A stretch of DNA of 64,000 nt from Cupriavidus neocaledonicus (lineage in GTDB: Bacteria; Pseudomonadota; Gammaproteobacteria; Burkholderiales; Burkholderiaceae), in NCBI RefSeq assembly GCF_000372525.1, contig NZ_AQUR01000102.1, positions 199,733-263,732 of the forward strand, given 5' to 3'. Below the pieces are notes generated by a model that saw only the letters and a program-made list of their open reading frames with translations, was not told the DNA's origin and did no database searches. The position numbers were made by a program, and so were the translations under genes. Below, one piece after another: positions 48,905-57,529 of this stretch (the stretch's first letter is position 1; every line of letters starts with the position of its first letter).

Positions 48905-50106
48905 TGCGCGATCTCCCAGGCGAGCTTGCTGCTGGCCAGTTCGACCGCCGCGGCCAGGCCCGCGCTGTCGGGGCCGCTGCCGCGCAGCACGCCCAGGTAG
49001 TCCTTGTTGGAATTCGTCAGCTGGATGGCGTCGCCCACCTTGCGCAAGGGCTGGTAGGTCAGCCGGACCCCGTCGCCTTCATGCTGGCTGTGTGCCGGCG
49101 CATGGCGCAGCGTACCTTCCGCCTGCGCGGTGAAATAGCGGATCCACGCCGCCCGCCTCGGCACCTCCAGCGCTGGCAGCGCCTCGCCCAGGTGCAGGCG
49201 CAAGACCTGCTCGAACAGCGGGAACTGCAGGGTGTCGGACAGCAGGAACTCGCGGTAGTCGCCGATGCTGCGGTAGTTGATCTCGATAAGGCGCGGGCCG
49301 TTCGCGGTCAGCACGTATTCGGTATGGCAGGCGCCGAAACCGATGCCGAAGCGGCGGATGGTGTCGAGCACCTCGGCCTCGACCGAAGCGGGCAGGCCGG
49401 TGCCCCATACCGCTTCCAGCTCAACGAAGTACGGCGGCGGCGACAGGGTCACGCGGAAGCCGCCCAGCGCGCGCAGTTCCTTGCCATCGCCCAGCGTTTC
49501 CAGCGTATACAGCGGGCCCTCCAGGTACTCTTCCAGCAGCAATACCTGGCCCGGGTGCCGCGCCCAGATCGCGCCGCAATGCTCGGCCAGCTCGGCGTGG
49601 CTGCGCGCCAGGCTGACCTGCTGACTGGCCACGCCTTCGCGCGGCTTGACGATGCACGGCATCGGCACGTCGGCCAGCGCGGCCAGGCCGGCGCTGTCGC
49701 AAACGACCGCGTGCCAGAGCGTGTCGATGCCCGACTCTTGCAGGCGCCGCCGCATCTCGGCCTTGTTCTTGGCGGCGTAGGCGGTGCGCCAGTCCTTGCC
49801 CGGCAGGCCAAAGTACGCCGAGGCGATCGCCGTGGCCGCCTGCAGGTGGTCGCTATTCGAAAACACGGCCGCGGGCTTGCCGCCGCGGCGCGTGATGGCA
49901 TCGATCACCGCAAGCGGATTGAAGACATCGCACGCGACGATGTCATCCGGGTAGGCGGGCAGACCGGCGCCGGCAAAGTGTGCACGGTGGGCGTCGGCAC
50001 AATCGGTCAATAAGACGACGGAGCGTCCAAGCGCGCGCGCCGCGGGCAGGAATCCTTCGTTGACGGCAGGGGTCGGTACGTGGGCGAGTACGAAGATCTC
50101 TTGCAT
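48901..50106 (-). CDS. ATP-grasp ligase heading the siderophore operon
   Basis: 401 residues. The ATP-grasp fold is visible: CIVKPREGVASQQVSLARS (nucleotide lysine and loop), LLLEEYLEGPLYTLETLGDG, and the metal site GPRLIEINYRSIGD. The family forms amide bonds through acyl-phosphates. As the first gene, it may replace the missing third IucA/IucC enzyme or supply a precursor such as diaminopropionate. No SbnA/SbnB-like genes are in the window. Confidence 0.85.
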   Translation of the reverse strand: MQEIFVLAHVPTPAVNEGFLPAARALGRSVVLLTDCADAHRAHFAGAGLPAYPDDIVACDVFNPLAVIDAITRRGGKPAAVFSNSDHLQAATAIASAYFGLPGKDWRTAYAAKNKAEMRRRLQESGIDTLWHAVVCDSAGLAALADVPMPCIVKPREGVASQQVSLARSHAELAEHCGAIWARHPGQVLLLEEYLEGPLYTLETLGDGKELRALGGFRVTLSPPPYFVELEAVWGTGLPASVEAEVLDTIRRFGIGFGACHTEYVLTANGPRLIEINYRSIGDYREFLLSDTLQFPLFEQVLRLHLGEALPALEVPRRAAWIRYFTAQAEGTLRHAPAHSQHEGDGVRLTYQPLRKVGDAIQLTNSNKDYLGVLRGSGPDSAGLAAAVELASSKLAWEIAQ

Positions 50107-50176
50107 GCGTTGGGGGCCTCAGGTGAATGTGCTGGGGAGAGCAGCCGGAATGCTTGGGGAGGAAAAACACCGACCC

Positions 50177-50205
50177 ATGCTAATGCGACTCATTCTCATG
50201 TTCAA
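50177..50205 (-). promoter_or_regulatory. Fur-regulated promoter of the siderophore operon
   Basis: On the minus strand TTGAAC (-35), a 17-base spacer and TAGCAT (-10). The spacer contains GAGAATGAGTCGCATTA, a good match to the inverted-repeat Fur box, so Fur-Fe(II) would block RNA polymerase. It lies about 70-100 bases before the ATP-grasp ATG. Confidence 0.75.
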
Positions 50206-50367
50206 CGCGTTGAAGACCCTCTGCTGGCATTTGCCGGGTCCGTTCAGGCTCTTTGTTCCGTATTGAAGTGTCATACCCAGCACATGATGGAGCATGGGAC
50301 ATATGTCCCGCCGCGGAAATTGTGATACCTGCGCCACTTTAAGCGTCACTACATTCGCCGCGGGGTC

Positions 50368-50396
50368 TTGGCCTGTTATTGAGAATCAGTTACATT
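50368..50396 (+). promoter_or_regulatory. Promoter with Fur-like site before the membrane LuxR-type gene
   Basis: TTGGCC (-35), 17 bases, TACATT (-10). The spacer and -10 contain ATTGAGAATCAGTTACATT, a weaker Fur-box match. This suggests iron control of the regulator beside the siderophore operon. Confidence 0.5.
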
Positions 50397-50460
50397 ACGC
50401 GTCCGCGAATGCTCGTTTTTGCCCGCCGGCTTGCCCTGGCCGGCCCGAGACCGAACGCCT

Positions 50461-50967
50461 ATGCCCCCAAAGTTCTTGCTCCTGCTTGCCGTCTTTCCGC
50501 TTTATCAGGCATGGGACCTGTACCAGCTTGTCAGCAGCGGACCGTCGTTCCACTTCTATGCCGAAACCGCCGCGACCATTGCCTTCCTGGTGATCCTCGG
50601 GATCGTGATCGGCGAGCGCCGGCGGGCGCTGAACGAGTTCGAAACGCTCAAGCATTCGGCCGCCGCCGCGGCGCGCGCGGCGGCGGAACGCGATGCCGCC
50701 GCGCAACGTTCCACGCGCGATTTCCTGCAATCGATGCAGGAGCAGTTCGAGCGCTGGGGCCTGACCCCGGCCGAACGGGACGTCGCGTTACTGCTGGTCA
50801 AAGGCCTGTCGCTGGAAGAAATCGCCGGCGTGCGCGAGACCGGAGCGAAGACCGTGCGGCAGCACGCCGCCAATCTTTATGCCAAAGCCAAGGTGAACGG
50901 ACGTCATCAGCTGGCGGCCTTCTTTTTCGAAGACCTGTTGGCGCCGCGCCCTGGTGGTGGACCGTAG
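50461..50967 (+). CDS. Membrane-anchored LuxR-type HTH regulator
   Basis: 168 residues from ATG 50461. Two membrane segments (FLLLLAVFPLYQAWDLY and TIAFLVILGIVIG) are followed by a short alanine-rich helix and a NarL/LuxR helix-turn-helix (LTPAERDVALLLVKGLSLEE, then TGAKTVRQHAANLYAKAKVN). There is no receiver or autoinducer domain, so signal sensing must come from the membrane part or a partner. It is divergent from the siderophore operon and has a Fur-like site. Confidence 0.85.
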   Translation: MPPKFLLLLAVFPLYQAWDLYQLVSSGPSFHFYAETAATIAFLVILGIVIGERRRALNEFETLKHSAAAAARAAAERDAAAQRSTRDFLQSMQEQFERWGLTPAERDVALLLVKGLSLEEIAGVRETGAKTVRQHAANLYAKAKVNGRHQLAAFFFEDLLAPRPGGGP

Positions 50968-51012
50968 GGCGATCACGCTGGCGCGCCTTTGGCTCGGCCA
51001 TGCCTGCCTTGC

Positions 51013-52431
51013 CTACACCGCGGCCACCAAGTCGTCCGTATGCACCATCAGTTCGCGCACCTGCCGCAGCGTTGCGTACTGGTTGAGCACGGCGCGCCAG
51101 CCGGGCGCTTCCAGCAGCGCACGCCAGACCGGCTCGAGCTCGCGCACGCCGGCAGGCGATGCCGCGGTCAGCGCGGCGGCGAAGTCCAGGGTCGGCGTTG
51201 CCGACAGCAACTGCATGCGGCTGGCGGCGCCGAGCAGGCGCGGTGTCGGCTCGGCAGGCGCGTCGCAGCAATAGAGCACCGTGCGGGACAGCGCCGCAGC
51301 GGCCGAGGGCAGGGCGCACAGCGCGGCACCGCGCAGCGGCACCGTGCCTTGCCGGGTCGCAAACGGATAAACGACGTCCTTGTCCGCGTGCGCAAGCAGC
51401 CGCAAGCCGCGCAGCAGCCGGGGGAAATCCGTGGTCGCAGCATCGACGGAGGCCTTGACCTCGACCAGCAGGCACACATTCCAGGCCGGAGTTTCATCGG
51501 CGGTCTCACCTGCCGCGGCAGATTGCCCGAGCAGCACCACATCCCATTCGCTCTTGGCGTGCTGATGCGCGGCCGGGATCGCGGCCGGTACGCGCATCGA
51601 CGTCACCACGCGGTAGGGTGCCGACGCGCCCGCCGCGGCGTTAAGGCGCTGCGCCAACGCCTCGATCGCCTGCGTGGCCTGCGCCTCCGCGGCTTCGCCA
51701 CGCCGCCGTGACGACACGCCCTGCGCGACGGCCGAAGCGCTGCCCGAGCGCGGACCGTACCGTTCCCACAGCCTCCGGTATGCCACGACCTGCGCGTCCG
51801 ACGCCAGCGTATCCAGGCGCCGCAGACGTGCCAGGGCCGGGTGTTCCAGCAACAGCGTCAGTCCGCGCGCCGGCGGCGGTCCCCCCACCGACGCAGGCGT
51901 CTGCGGGGTGTCCAGCAGTCGCTGTGCGGCCTCGTGCAATTCGTCCCAGGCTGCAGCGCCCGCGTATGCATGCATCCGGGCCAGCGCCTCGCGCTGCGGG
52001 CCGGCGCCGAGGCGTTGCTGTTTGCCGGGATGGGCAAGCGCATTGACCGCAGCGTGGATGGTGCGGCGGTCCTGGTCCGCGCGCGCGGACAGCGACGCAT
52101 ATTCCCGCACCGGCGCGGCCCGATGCCGCAGGACCATCGCCTGGAACACCGGATCGCCGCCATCCGCACGCATCGCTTCCCGCACCATGCGCGCGAGCGC
52201 GCCAGTGAAGCGATCTTTCAAGGCCGCATCCGGCGTCTCGCCACGCGCCAGCGCGGCGCGGGCCTGTTCGATCACGAGTGCGAGCGTCGTTGCCGGACTG
52301 GCATCCAGGGCTGGCGCAAAGGCATCGTCAAGTTCCGGCAGGCGATAGCGGCGTGGAACGGCGCGCAGCGTCGCATCGAGCAAGGCGTTTGGTGCCAGCG
52401 GAGGCTTGTCCATGTCCTGGGGGCGTCGCAT
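51013..52431 (-). CDS. Conserved protein with PD-(D/E)XK-like segment, unknown function
   Basis: 472 residues from ATG 52431 (MRRPQDMDKPPLAPNALLD); the frame is open further upstream from TTG 52458. The N-terminal two thirds is helical and alanine-rich. In the C-terminal third, KSEWDVVLL and then NVCLLVEVKAS match the core of PD-(D/E)XK nuclease-fold proteins (Asp, then Glu-x-Lys on adjacent strands). I do not recognise the family. Whether it cuts DNA is unknown. It converges with the membrane LuxR-type gene. Confidence 0.65.
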   Translation of the reverse strand: MRRPQDMDKPPLAPNALLDATLRAVPRRYRLPELDDAFAPALDASPATTLALVIEQARAALARGETPDAALKDRFTGALARMVREAMRADGGDPVFQAMVLRHRAAPVREYASLSARADQDRRTIHAAVNALAHPGKQQRLGAGPQREALARMHAYAGAAAWDELHEAAQRLLDTPQTPASVGGPPPARGLTLLLEHPALARLRRLDTLASDAQVVAYRRLWERYGPRSGSASAVAQGVSSRRRGEAAEAQATQAIEALAQRLNAAAGASAPYRVVTSMRVPAAIPAAHQHAKSEWDVVLLGQSAAAGETADETPAWNVCLLVEVKASVDAATTDFPRLLRGLRLLAHADKDVVYPFATRQGTVPLRGAALCALPSAAAALSRTVLYCCDAPAEPTPRLLGAASRMQLLSATPTLDFAAALTAASPAGVRELEPVWRALLEAPGWRAVLNQYATLRQVRELMVHTDDLVAAV

Positions 52432-52458
52432 TAATTCAATGCCTGAAGTCTCCGGCAA

Positions 52459-52814
52459 TCCGGGGCCGGTTGTCCATCGGAGCGGGTTGGCGGGGCGGTT
52501 CCAACGTTTCCTCCAGGCGGCGCCGAATGACCTGACCGACCGGGATCTCGAGGGATGCCATAAGGGCCACGCGCCACCCCAGTGCTCCGCGGCGTCCGGG
52601 CTGAGCGTGGTGCGATCGAGGGCATTGCAAGTCTCCCGCGCAGCGATGCGGCCCCCATGGCTGATTGCCGCATTATTGGAATGCAGGTCCGACGAGCGGC
52701 CGCATGGCGGCGCGCGCGATCGCGCCCAGCACCTGTCGTTCGCGTCGCGCCTGGAATTTCATAACAAGTCTCCTGATTTGTGGTCGCGCCCCGCCGCAGC
52801 GGGGCACCAGCCCG
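52459..52814. other. Gap with two doubtful small minus-strand ORFs
   Basis: One frame (52673-52762) has AGGAG 8 bases before ATG 52762 and encodes 29 residues starting MKFQARRERQVLGAI. A second (52436-52561) encodes 41 residues starting MASLEIPVGQVIRRRLEETL and ends four bases before the start of the nuclease-like gene. Neither is recognised. They could be small genes or remnants of a decayed gene downstream of the Bug-protein gene. Confidence 0.3.
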
Positions 52815-53795
52815 TTATTCCAGGCGGAAGCCGGTCTGCTTGATGGCCAGCGCCCATTTCTTCTGCTCGGCGGCCATGAAGGTGGCGAACTGGTCCGGAG
52901 AGCTGCTGCTGGCCGGCTCGTAGCCCTTGTTGGCGAGTTGCTGGCGCACGCCGGGCGCATTCAGTGCCTTCTCAATTTCCTTGGCCAGCAGCGCGACGAT
53001 CTCCTTCGGCGTGCCGGCCGGCGCCACCAGGCCATACCACTCGCTGGCCTCGATGCCCGGGAAGCCGGCCTCGGCCATGGTCGGTATTTCAGGGAACAGT
53101 GGCAGGCGCTGCTTGCTCGCCACGGCAATCCCCTTGAGCTGGCCGCCCTTCACGAAGGGCATTACTGCCGGCACGCCATGGAACATCATCTGGATGTGGC
53201 CGCCGACCATGTCGGTCAGGGCCTGGGGGCCGCCCTTGTAGGGGGCGTGGACAATGTTGACGTGGGCCATCTCCTTGAACACCTCGCTCACCACGTTCTG
53301 CTGGGTCCCGGGGCCGACCGATGCATAGCTCAGCTTGCCGGGCTCGGCTTTCGCCCGTGCCACCAGTTCCTTGACCGAGCCGGCGACCGATGGATTGACC
53401 ACCAGCATGTAGGGCGAACTCGCCATCAGTCCCAGCGGCGCGAAATCCCTGCCCAGGTCGAACGGCAGGTTCTTCTGCAGGCTGGCATTGATAGCCATGG
53501 GCGCGCTGGCCACCAGCAGCGTGTAGCCGTCCGGCACGGCCTTGGCGCCCATGCCGGCGCCGATGTTCCCGGTGGCGCCCGGCCGGTTGTCGACCACGAA
53601 CTGCTGGCCGAGGCTCGCGGTCATTTTCTCGGCCACGGTACGGGTCACGGTATCGACGCCACCGCCAGCCGGCCACGGCACGATGATGCGCACGGGGCGG
53701 TTCGGGTAGCCACCCTGGGCCAGGGCGCTGGCGGCACAGGCGGAAAGAGCAATGGCACCCAGGGCGTGTCCGACGCGATGCAGCATGGATTTCAT
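52815..53795 (-). CDS. Bug-family (tripartite tricarboxylate) periplasmic binding protein
   Basis: 326 residues, AAGGAGA before ATG 53795. A Sec signal ends near ASALAQ. The Bug signature is clear: YPNRPVRIIVPWPAGGGVD, VVDNRPGATGNIG, and PYKGGPQALTDMVGG. Bug proteins bind carboxylates in the periplasm, and many lack a dedicated transporter, as here. It is the last gene of the leftward catabolic operon, 68 bases after the indolepyruvate oxidoreductase gene, so its ligand is probably the operon's substrate. Confidence 0.95.
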   Translation of the reverse strand: MKSMLHRVGHALGAIALSACAASALAQGGYPNRPVRIIVPWPAGGGVDTVTRTVAEKMTASLGQQFVVDNRPGATGNIGAGMGAKAVPDGYTLLVASAPMAINASLQKNLPFDLGRDFAPLGLMASSPYMLVVNPSVAGSVKELVARAKAEPGKLSYASVGPGTQQNVVSEVFKEMAHVNIVHAPYKGGPQALTDMVGGHIQMMFHGVPAVMPFVKGGQLKGIAVASKQRLPLFPEIPTMAEAGFPGIEASEWYGLVAPAGTPKEIVALLAKEIEKALNAPGVRQQLANKGYEPASSSSPDQFATFMAAEQKKWALAIKQTGFRLE

Positions 53796-53863
53796 GGTTT
53801 GTCTCCTTGTTTTCTCTGATGGTCCCCGCTCCGCAACGGGCGGGGCTTCTACACCATTTATCT

Positions 53864-56800
53864 TCAGGCAGCCACGGCGGGCCCGCTTGCCTCGTGCCGG
53901 ACCTCGCCGTTCTCCCATTGCGCCATCAGCCGTTCCCAGCGGGGGCGGACGGCGGCCAGGTTGCGCACCTTGACGTGGCCATAGCCGCGGATCTCCATCG
54001 GCAGGCGCGCGATCTCGAGCGCCAGGTCCAGATTCTGCGCGGACAGTTTCTGCAGCAGTCCGTCGATGCAGCGGCCGTATTCGGCGATCAGCGCACGCTC
54101 CAGCTTGCGCTCGGCGGTATAGCCGAACGGGTCGAATGCCGTGCCGCGCAGGCCGCGGAAGCGGGCCAGTACGCCGAAGGCCGCGTGCATCCAGGGGCCG
54201 TAGGCGCCCTTGACGGGTTGCCCATCCTGGTTCTTTTTGGCGAACAGGGGCGGCGCGAGGTGGTGCACCAGGCGGACCTTGCCTTCGAACATCGACTCGA
54301 TCTGCTTGCGGAATGCGGCGCCGGTGTGCAGGCGGGCCACCTCGTACTCGTCCTTGTAGGCCATCAGCTTGAACAGCGAGCGCGCCACGGCTTCGGTCAT
54401 TCGGGTGCCGCCAACCACCGATTCCGCCATTTTCACGCGGCCGACAAACGACTCGTATTGCGCCGCATAAGCCCGGTTCTGGTAGCCGGTCAGAAACTCG
54501 GCGTGCTGCTTCAACAGTTCCTCGACGGACAGCTTGCGCACAAACTGGATCACTTGTGCGTCGGCGGCGCGCACCGGAACGCGTGACATGTCGTGCGCGC
54601 ACATCCGGCCCCATTCGAAGGCGGCCTGGTTGCTGTCCACCTGCACGCCGTTGAGCTCGATCGCACGCATCAGCGCGGCATGCGACAGCGGCACGCGGCC
54701 CTTCTGCCAGGCGTAGCCCAGCATCATCAGGTTGGCGTAGATGGACTGACCCATCACGGCCTTTGCCACCTGCTCGGCGTCAAAGCTGCCGAGCTGGCCT
54801 TCGCCGACAGCCTGAGCGATGCGGCTCACGGCCTCCGCGGTCTGTGCGTCCCAGTCCGGATTGCGCACAAAGGCGGCGGTGGGGGTGACATGGCTGTTGA
54901 GCACGACATAGGTGCGCTCAGGCGACATGGCGGCAAGGGTCGCCTTGCTGGCCGCCACCACCGTGTCGCAGGCAATCACCAGGTCGGCCATCGCGATATC
55001 CACCCGGCTGGCATGCAGGGCATCGGGGCTGGCAGCGATCTGGATGTGGCTCCAGGTGGAACCGCCCATCTGTGCCATGCCGGTGGCGTCCTGGGTGATG
55101 ACGCCTTTGCCTTCGAGATGCGCGGCCATGCCAAGCACGCCGCCGACCGTGACGATGCCGGTGCCGCCAATGCCCGCCACGACGATGCGCCGCGGCGTCG
55201 CCGCGTCGGGCAGGGCGGGCATCGGGATGTCGCTCGGGGCCGGATGGCGCCGGGCTGCTGTCGACGGCTGCCTGAGTTGGCCGCCCTCGACGGTGACGAA
55301 ACTGGGGCAGAAGCCCTTGGTACAGGAGAAGTCCTTGTTGCAGGTATCCTGGTTGATCTTGCGCTTGCGGCCAAATTCCGTCTCCACCGGCTGCACGGCC
55401 AGGCAGTTGCTCTCTACCGAGCAGTCGCCGCAGCCTTCGCACACCAGTTCATTGATGACCACGCGCTTCGCAGGATCGACCATGGTGCCGCGCTTGCGCT
55501 CGCGGCGCTTCTTGGTGGCGCAGGCCTGGTCGTAGATGATCGCCGTGACCCCGCTGACTTCGCGCAGCTCGCGCTGTACGGCATCGAGTTCGTCGCGATG
55601 GCGCACCGTGACCTCCGTTGCCAAGTTGGCGACACCCTTGTACTTGTCCGGTTCATCCGTGACCACCACGATTTGCCTGGCGCCCTCGGCGGCCAGTTCG
55701 CGCGACATCGCCGGCACGTCTAGCTGCCCGTCCACCGGCTGGCCACCGGTCATCGCCACGGCGCTGTTGAACAGGATCTTGTAGGTCAAGTTCACGCCGG
55801 CATGGATGGACTGGCGCACCGCCAGCAGGCCGGAGTGGTTGTAGGTGCCGTCGCCCAGGTTGGCGAACATGTGGCTGCGCTTGCTGAAGGGTGCCTGGCC
55901 CATCCAGTGCACGCCTTCTCCGCCCATCTGCGACCACGAGGTGGTAGAACGGTCCATCCACACCACCATGCCGTGGCAGCCGATGCCGGCCGTCGCCACC
56001 GAGCCTTCCGGCACGCGCGTGCTGGTGTTGTGCGGGCAGCCCGGGCAGAACCATGGCAGGCGGTCGGTGCCGCGCGAGTCGCCCTGGGCGGTGGCGCGTT
56101 CCCTGGCCTCGATTTCCTTCAGACGCACGTCCATGCGCGCCGCCACATCGGCCGGCACGCCGAGCAGCCGGAGGCGCTGGGCGATGGCCTTGGCCACCAG
56201 CGCCGGCGACAGGTCGGCCTTGGCGCGCAGCAGCCAGTCCTCGGCCGGCCGTGGATGGCTCCATTCGCCACCCACGCCGTCGGTGTGGTGGTACTTGCCG
56301 AAGACGGCCGGGCGAGCGTCGGGGGGATAGTGGTACAGCTCGTCCTTGAGCTGCTGCTCGATGAGGGGGCGCTTTTCCTCCACCACCAGCACTTCGCGCA
56401 TGCCGTGCGCGAACTCGCGCACGCTGAGCGATTCCAGCGGCCACACCACGCTGACCTTGTGGACCCGGATGCCGAGCGCGCGACAGGCGGCGTCATCGAG
56501 TCCGAGGTCAAGCAGGGCCTGGCGCGTATCGCTGTAGGCCTTGCCGCTGGCAATGATGCCCAGCCGGTCGTTGGGGCCCTCGACCACGTTGCGGTTCAGG
56601 CGGTTGCTCCGCACATAGGCGAGTGCCGCCGGCCACTTGAACTCCATCATGCGCGCCTCGGCCGCGAGCGGATCGTCCGGCCAGCGGATATGCAGGCCGC
56701 CCGCAGGCATCGCGAAGTCTTCAGGCAGCAGGATGCGGACGCGGTCCGAGTCGGTGACCACCGAGGCGCCCGACTCCACCACCTCCTGCACGGTCTTCAT

Positions 56801-57430
56801 GCCGGACCACAGGCCGCTGAACCGGCTCATGGCAAAGGCATGCACGCCCAGGTCCAGAATGTCCTGCACGCTGGACGGAAAGAACACCGGCAGGCCGCAG
56901 GCGATCAAGGTGTGGTCGCTCTGGTGCGCCAGCGTGCTGCTCTTGGACACGTGGTCGTCGCCGGCCAGCGCGATCACGCCACCCAGCCGCGAGGTGCCAG
57001 CCAGGTTGGCGTGCTTGAGTGCATCGCCGCTGCGGTCGACGCCGGGGCCCTTGCCGTACCAGATGCCGAACACGCCGTCGTACTTCTTGCTGGCCGCATC
57101 GAAGTCGAGTTGCTGCGATCCCCACACGGCCGTCACGCCAAGCTCTTCGTTGACCCCGGGCTTGAACACAACATGGTTGTCGGCGAGATACTTCCTGGCC
57201 TGCCACATGGCCTGGTCATAGGTGCCTAGCGGCGAGCCGCGGTAGCCGGAAATGAAGGCAGCGGTGTTGTGGCCTGCCATGGTGTCGCGCCGCCGCTGCA
57301 GCAGTGGCAGCCGCACCAGGGCCTGCACGCCGCTCATGTAGGCGCGGCCGGATTCCAGCGCGTACTTGTCGTCGATCGACACGGCTTCCATGGCCTGCCG
57401 GGCTGCCTCGGGGAGTATTGGAGCGTTCAT
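53864..57430 (-). CDS. Fused indolepyruvate ferredoxin oxidoreductase (IorA-IorB type)
   Basis: 1188 residues. The N-terminal part is the pyrimidine-binding thiamine domain (SGYRGSPLGTYDQAMWQARK). The thiamine-diphosphate domain follows (WFCPGCPHNTSTRVPEG; GIGCHGMVVW). Around residues 660-715 lie iron-sulphur cysteines (CEGCGDC; CNKDFSCTKGFCPSF). The C-terminal part is the gamma domain (IVVAGIGGTGIVTVGGVLG). The enzyme oxidatively decarboxylates aryl- or branched-chain 2-oxoacids to acyl-CoA. In this operon it could act on a 2-oxoacid made by the Ldh2-type dehydrogenase. Confidence 0.93.
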   Translation of the reverse strand: MNAPILPEAARQAMEAVSIDDKYALESGRAYMSGVQALVRLPLLQRRRDTMAGHNTAAFISGYRGSPLGTYDQAMWQARKYLADNHVVFKPGVNEELGVTAVWGSQQLDFDAASKKYDGVFGIWYGKGPGVDRSGDALKHANLAGTSRLGGVIALAGDDHVSKSSTLAHQSDHTLIACGLPVFFPSSVQDILDLGVHAFAMSRFSGLWSGMKTVQEVVESGASVVTDSDRVRILLPEDFAMPAGGLHIRWPDDPLAAEARMMEFKWPAALAYVRSNRLNRNVVEGPNDRLGIIASGKAYSDTRQALLDLGLDDAACRALGIRVHKVSVVWPLESLSVREFAHGMREVLVVEEKRPLIEQQLKDELYHYPPDARPAVFGKYHHTDGVGGEWSHPRPAEDWLLRAKADLSPALVAKAIAQRLRLLGVPADVAARMDVRLKEIEARERATAQGDSRGTDRLPWFCPGCPHNTSTRVPEGSVATAGIGCHGMVVWMDRSTTSWSQMGGEGVHWMGQAPFSKRSHMFANLGDGTYNHSGLLAVRQSIHAGVNLTYKILFNSAVAMTGGQPVDGQLDVPAMSRELAAEGARQIVVVTDEPDKYKGVANLATEVTVRHRDELDAVQRELREVSGVTAIIYDQACATKKRRERKRGTMVDPAKRVVINELVCEGCGDCSVESNCLAVQPVETEFGRKRKINQDTCNKDFSCTKGFCPSFVTVEGGQLRQPSTAARRHPAPSDIPMPALPDAATPRRIVVAGIGGTGIVTVGGVLGMAAHLEGKGVITQDATGMAQMGGSTWSHIQIAASPDALHASRVDIAMADLVIACDTVVAASKATLAAMSPERTYVVLNSHVTPTAAFVRNPDWDAQTAEAVSRIAQAVGEGQLGSFDAEQVAKAVMGQSIYANLMMLGYAWQKGRVPLSHAALMRAIELNGVQVDSNQAAFEWGRMCAHDMSRVPVRAADAQVIQFVRKLSVEELLKQHAEFLTGYQNRAYAAQYESFVGRVKMAESVVGGTRMTEAVARSLFKLMAYKDEYEVARLHTGAAFRKQIESMFEGKVRLVHHLAPPLFAKKNQDGQPVKGAYGPWMHAAFGVLARFRGLRGTAFDPFGYTAERKLERALIAEYGRCIDGLLQKLSAQNLDLALEIARLPMEIRGYGHVKVRNLAAVRPRWERLMAQWENGEVRHEASGPAVAA

Positions 57431-57529
57431 AGGGCGGAATCAGCCAGTATGGGGTTGGGTAGGGGCGGCCGGCGCCTGCCGGTGGCCCGGTTCTCTGTGA
57501 TGTTGTCGTGGATGTTTTCGTGGATTCGG

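Noticed and set aside
42015..50106. Calling the locus a standard staphyloferrin B cluster
   Set aside because: Only two of the three expected synthetases and neither diaminopropionate gene are present, so the product is left open.
52815..53795. Complete tripartite tricarboxylate transporter
   Set aside because: Only the binding protein is present; no TctA or TctB membrane gene follows.
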